The translations under genes and the position numbers were made by a program. Of a stretch of DNA of 64,000 nucleotides, positions 63,803 through 64,000 are shown piece after piece. A model generated the notes under the pieces. The model was given only the letters and a program-made list of their open reading frames with translations, made no database searches and was not told where the DNA came from. This DNA comes from Myroides phaeus. GTDB taxonomy: Bacteria; Bacteroidota; Bacteroidia; Flavobacteriales; Flavobacteriaceae. The stretch covers positions 24,958 through 88,957 of the forward strand of contig NZ_FNDQ01000013.1 of the NCBI RefSeq assembly GCF_900099675.1, in the 5' to 3' direction. The stretch's first letter is position 1. Every line of letters starts with the position of its first letter.

Positions 63803-64000
63803 TGCCCCAAAAAGTTAGACACTTTTTGGGGCATTTTTTATGAGTAGAAAACAGAAATACAATTTTGAATTTAAGTTAGGTATAGTAACTATTATTTTGG
63901 AAGGTAAAGACAGTATGAGGGGACTTTCTCGATCAGAAAAAATCAGTGAGTTTAACCTTTATTTTTGGCTTAAACTATATGAAGTTTATGGAGAACAAGG
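63803..64000 (+). mobile_element. IS3-family insertion sequence, left end (cut by window)
   Basis: The probable left terminus begins TGCCCCAAAAAGTTAGACA. It immediately forms a perfect 13-bp hairpin (63803-63815 with 63821-63833), followed after 6 bp by the start of a transposase OrfA. The right end lies beyond the window, so length and target duplication cannot be seen. Confidence 0.75.
63840..64000 (+). CDS. IS3-family transposase OrfA (partial)
   Basis: The first 53 codons are in the window; the gene continues past base 64000. The start MSRKQKYNFEFKLGIV and the later LYFWLKLYEVYGEQG fit the helix-turn-helix OrfA of IS3-family elements. The ATG follows the left-end hairpin closely, leaving little room for a promoter inside the element. 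Whether the element is intact cannot be judged. Confidence 0.7.
   Translation, partial: MSRKQKYNFEFKLGIVTIILEGKDSMRGLSRSEKISEFNLYFWLKLYEVYGEQ

Overview
The window comes from an AT-rich member of the Bacteroidota, most likely a Flavobacteriaceae bacterium (a Myroides-like genome is plausible, but I cannot prove the genus from sequence alone). The evidence is gliding-motility gldA, two SusC/SusD pairs, DUF5686 and DUF3857 proteins, a proline-rich TonB with one ExbB and two ExbD proteins, the kynurenine pathway, and promoters with the Bacteroidota -7 box TAnnTTTG. No rRNA, tRNA or CRISPR array was seen.

Layout. 1-4.4 kb (minus): inorganic pyrophosphatase, a DUF5686 outer-membrane protein and pyruvate dehydrogenase E1 beta. 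4.4-5.3 kb: a 900-bp gene-free stretch with an unusual mirrored array of 11-bp units. 5.3-11 kb (plus): etfBA, then a nucleotide-metabolism run (bifunctional nuclease, thyA, 2TM protein, folA, a secreted unknown and a deoxynucleoside kinase). 11-13.2 kb (minus): gldA and a DUF1634/TauE pair. 13.4-17.5 kb (plus): DAHP synthase/chorismate mutase, rsgA and a DUF3857 transglutaminase-like protein. 17.6-26 kb (minus): a SusC/SusD uptake locus with a lipoprotein and an M16 peptidase. 26.4-34 kb (plus): dtd, a small membrane protein, a MazG-like protein, aroA, queA, kynU, a ureohydrolase-family enzyme and kmo. 34-35.6 kb (minus): a HerA-like ATPase. 35.9-42 kb (plus): the ExbB-ExbD-ExbD-TonB energy-coupling cluster with a PstS-like lipoprotein and a TPR protein. 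42-45.6 kb: queE, DUF2059, a methyltransferase, a YkgJ protein, a small amphipathic protein and a LytTR response regulator. 45.8-56 kb (minus): a second SusC/SusD pair with a large zinc metalloprotease, a LytS-like sensor kinase and NamZ. 56-57.3 kb (plus): an FtsX-type permease. 57.3-58.2 kb: another 900-bp gene-free stretch with a second mirrored 11-bp array. 58.2-63.8 kb (plus): TonB receptor, DUF4876-like lipoprotein and DUF6850-like barrel. 63.8 kb to the end: the left end of an IS3-family element, cut by the window edge.

How the parts fit together. The TonB/ExbB/ExbD cluster supplies energy for the outer-membrane transporters, three of which are in this window. Both SusC/SusD loci carry a metallopeptidase, which suggests peptide or protein foraging. 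The second one is bracketed by a LytS-type kinase and a LytTR regulator, which probably form one split two-component system. kynU and kmo surround an arginase-superfamily enzyme whose substrate may belong to tryptophan catabolism. The most unusual DNA is the pair of mirrored 11-bp repeat arrays, each in an unusually long intergenic region.
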